In this document: positions 62,235 to 64,000 of the stretch, piece by piece | Position numbering within the stretch: position 1 is the stretch's first letter | How the letters are laid out: every line of letters begins with the position of its first letter | NCBI RefSeq assembly: GCF_004363305.1 | Contig: NZ_SNZA01000003.1 | Location: 248,001 to 312,000 of the forward strand | Length of the DNA: 64,000 nucleotides | Direction of reading: 5' to 3' | DNA from: Marinomonas communis | GTDB taxonomy: Bacteria; Pseudomonadota; Gammaproteobacteria; Pseudomonadales; Marinomonadaceae | Made by a program: the position numbers and the translations under genes | The notes under the pieces: model-generated | What the model saw: the letters and a program-made list of their open reading frames with translations, nothing else | Told to the model about the DNA's origin: nothing | The model's database searches: none

Positions 62235-64000
62235 ATGTCTGCAAAAGAATATAATGCTGGATCCATTGAAGTTCTCAGCGGGCTAGAGCCTGTACAGAAA
62301 CGCCCAGGGATGTATACGGAAACGACACGTCCTAATCACCTTGCCCAAGAAGTGATCGATAACTCAGTTGATGAGGCCTTAGCCGGTCATGCTGACCGCA
62401 TCATTGTCACATTACACAAAGACAATTCCCTAAGTGTGGAAGATAACGGTCGCGGCATGCCCGTTGATATCCACCCAGAAGAAGGAGTGTCAGGTGTTGA
62501 GTTAATCCTGACCAAGCTGCATGCGGGCGGTAAATTTTCTGGTGATAACTATCAGTTCTCAGGCGGTTTGCACGGGGTTGGCGTCAGCGTCGTCAATGCA
62601 CTGTCCACCTCTTTAGAAGTGTGGGTGAAACGTGGTGGAGTACAGTATCACATTGGCTTTGCAGACGGTCATAAAGTCTCTGAGCTTGCTGAAGTCGGAA
62701 CGGTTGGTAAGAAAAACACTGGTACGACGGTTAAATTCAAAGCCGACCCTAAATACTTCGACAGTGGTAAATTCTCGCTTACGCGCTTAAAGCACTTATT
62801 GAAAGCCAAAGCGGTATTGTGCTCAGGCCTACATGTGGTGTTTGTTGACCAAAGTGGGCCAGCTGAAGAGCGCGAAGAATGGTTCTATGAAGACGGCCTT
62901 AAAGACTATCTACTTAAAGCTAACGAAGGCTTCGACCTGTTGCCTGATGAGCCGTTTATTGGTGGTGTTACAGAAATTACCCAAGGGGTTGATTGGGCGG
63001 TACAGTGGCTACCAGAGGGGGGCGAGTTAATCACTGAAAGCTACGTCAATCTCATCCCAACCGCGCAAGGTGGTACCCACGTTAATGGCCTTCGTACAGG
63101 CTTGTTAGAGGGGATTCGAGAGTTCTGTGACTTCCATAGCTTGTTGCCGCGCGGTGTAAAGCTGACCGCTGAAGACGTTTGGGACCGTTGTAGCTACGTG
63201 CTATCGGCGAAGCTTCAAGAGCCACAGTTTTCTGGACAAACCAAAGAGCGTTTATCGTCTCGCCAAATCGTTGCGTTTATCTCTGCGACGGTTAAAGACG
63301 CCTTTAGTCTATGGCTTAACAAGCACGTTGAAGACGGTAAGAAAATTGCCGAACTGATTATTAGCAGCGCCCAAAAACGCTTGCGCGCGAGTAAAAAAGT
63401 GGTGCGTAAAAAAGTCACCCAAGGTCCAGCACTGCCTGGTAAGTTGGCGGATTGTGCGGGACAAGATGGTCGTACCAGTGAGCTTTTCTTGGTGGAAGGG
63501 GACTCGGCTGGAGGCTCTGCCAAACAAGCTCGGGACAAGGATTTCCAAGCCATCATGCCTCTTCGCGGTAAGATCCTAAACTCTTGGGAAGTGGATTCGA
63601 CTCAAGTGCTTGGTTCCCAAGAAATTCATGATATCTCTGTCGCATTAGGCGTTGATCCTGCTGACGATGACTTATCTGGTTTGCGCTATGGCAAAGTGTG
63701 TATCTTGGCCGACGCAGACTCTGATGGTCTGCACATCGCGACGTTATTGTGCGCTTTATTTGTACGTCATTTCCCGGCGTTAGTGAGAGAAGGTCACGTA
63801 TTTGTGGCCATGCCACCACTTTACCGTATTGATATGGGTAAAGAAGTTCATTACGCCTTAGACGATGAAGAAAAAGACATTATCCTGCATAAGCTTGAGG
63901 CGGAGAACAAACGAGGTACGCCAAACGTGCAACGCTTTAAGGGCTTGGGTGAAATGAACCCTGCTCAACTGCGTGAAACCACCATGGCACCTGACACTCG
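62235..64000 (+). CDS. parE: DNA topoisomerase IV subunit B (ParE), 5' part
   Basis: ATPase subunit of topoisomerase IV, which decatenates replicated chromosomes. The frame is open from ATG 62235 to the window end, 588 codons of about 630. GHKL ATPase: R-P-G-M-Y, VIDNSVDEALAG, VEDNGRGMPV and SGGLHGVGVSVVNALS; transducer in the middle. Toprim domain: LVEGDSAGGSAKQARD and D-A-D-S-D-G-L-H-I. This sequence reads ParE, not GyrB, in the early Y-N-A-G-S-I-E-V-L-S-G-L-E-P. The 101-base gap before it shows no clear promoter. Confidence 0.96.
   Translation, partial: MSAKEYNAGSIEVLSGLEPVQKRPGMYTETTRPNHLAQEVIDNSVDEALAGHADRIIVTLHKDNSLSVEDNGRGMPVDIHPEEGVSGVELILTKLHAGGKFSGDNYQFSGGLHGVGVSVVNALSTSLEVWVKRGGVQYHIGFADGHKVSELAEVGTVGKKNTGTTVKFKADPKYFDSGKFSLTRLKHLLKAKAVLCSGLHVVFVDQSGPAEEREEWFYEDGLKDYLLKANEGFDLLPDEPFIGGVTEITQGVDWAVQWLPEGGELITESYVNLIPTAQGGTHVNGLRTGLLEGIREFCDFHSLLPRGVKLTAEDVWDRCSYVLSAKLQEPQFSGQTKERLSSRQIVAFISATVKDAFSLWLNKHVEDGKKIAELIISSAQKRLRASKKVVRKKVTQGPALPGKLADCAGQDGRTSELFLVEGDSAGGSAKQARDKDFQAIMPLRGKILNSWEVDSTQVLGSQEIHDISVALGVDPADDDLSGLRYGKVCILADADSDGLHIATLLCALFVRHFPALVREGHVFVAMPPLYRIDMGKEVHYALDDEEKDIILHKLEAENKRGTPNVQRFKGLGEMNPAQLRETTMAPDT

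Overview
The window reads as a contiguous chromosomal segment of a motile, heterotrophic, probably marine gammaproteobacterium. The flagellar gene order (flgNMA, cheV-cheR, flgB-L, flagellins, flaG-fliD-fliS) is the order seen in Vibrio, Pseudomonas and Oceanospirillales. Housekeeping genes (rep, cytochrome c5, tag, nudF, DUF1249, yqiA, parE) are also gammaproteobacterial. The mix of a TRAP transporter, two peptide ABC importers and a legionaminic-acid flagellar glycosylation island would fit an Oceanospirillales organism such as Marinomonas. That placement is an inference, because no 16S gene or database search was available. I see no CRISPR array, insertion sequence, integrase or prophage.

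Layout. 1-4 kb: the end of a polyprenyl-phosphate glycosyltransferase, an ArnT-like GT-C transferase, then the Rep helicase. 4.1-10.1 kb: cytochrome c5 (minus strand), then a TRAP transporter (dctPQM) followed by a Cache-domain histidine kinase and a NarL/LuxR-type response regulator. A 24-bp palindrome upstream of dctP may be the regulator's operator. 10.1-22.7 kb: two consecutive five-gene oligopeptide/dipeptide ABC importers. The second ends with a co-transcribed LysR regulator, and one of its ATPases carries an in-frame 36-bp tandem duplication between the signature motif and Walker B. 22.7-25.5 kb: a flavoprotein, a soluble PAS-PAS-MCP receptor resembling BdlA, and tRNA-Arg(CCU).

25.6-46.7 kb: the flagellar block. 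It holds flgN-flgM, flgA, a cheV interrupted by one in-frame TAA, cheR, flgBCDE, flgFGHIJ, flgKL, a degenerate HD-GYP protein, two near-identical flagellins, flaG, fliD and fliS. Four sigma-28 promoters (flgM, flgK, both flagellins) and two sigma-54-type promoters (flgB, flgF) are readable, giving a tiered flagellar regulon. 46.7-57.9 kb: a FliT-like small protein, a Maf-type flagellin glycosyltransferase, and on the opposite strand a nine-gene operon for CMP-legionaminic acid (legB, legC, legG, legI, legH/neuD, ptmE, ptmF, legF, ptmA). The inferred logic is that the operon makes the activated nonulosonic acid and Maf adds it to the flagellins encoded next door.

58-64 kb: tag, a CbiM-like membrane protein, nudF, a YihG-like acyltransferase, DUF1249 (yqiB), the YqiA esterase and the first 588 codons of parE, which runs off the window.

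The points most worth a second look are the single-base nonsense codon that splits CheV, the 12-residue duplication in the ABC ATPase, the HD-to-FD change in the HD-GYP protein, the duplicated domain in the hook protein FlgE, and the palindrome linking the TRAP operon to its adjacent two-component system.
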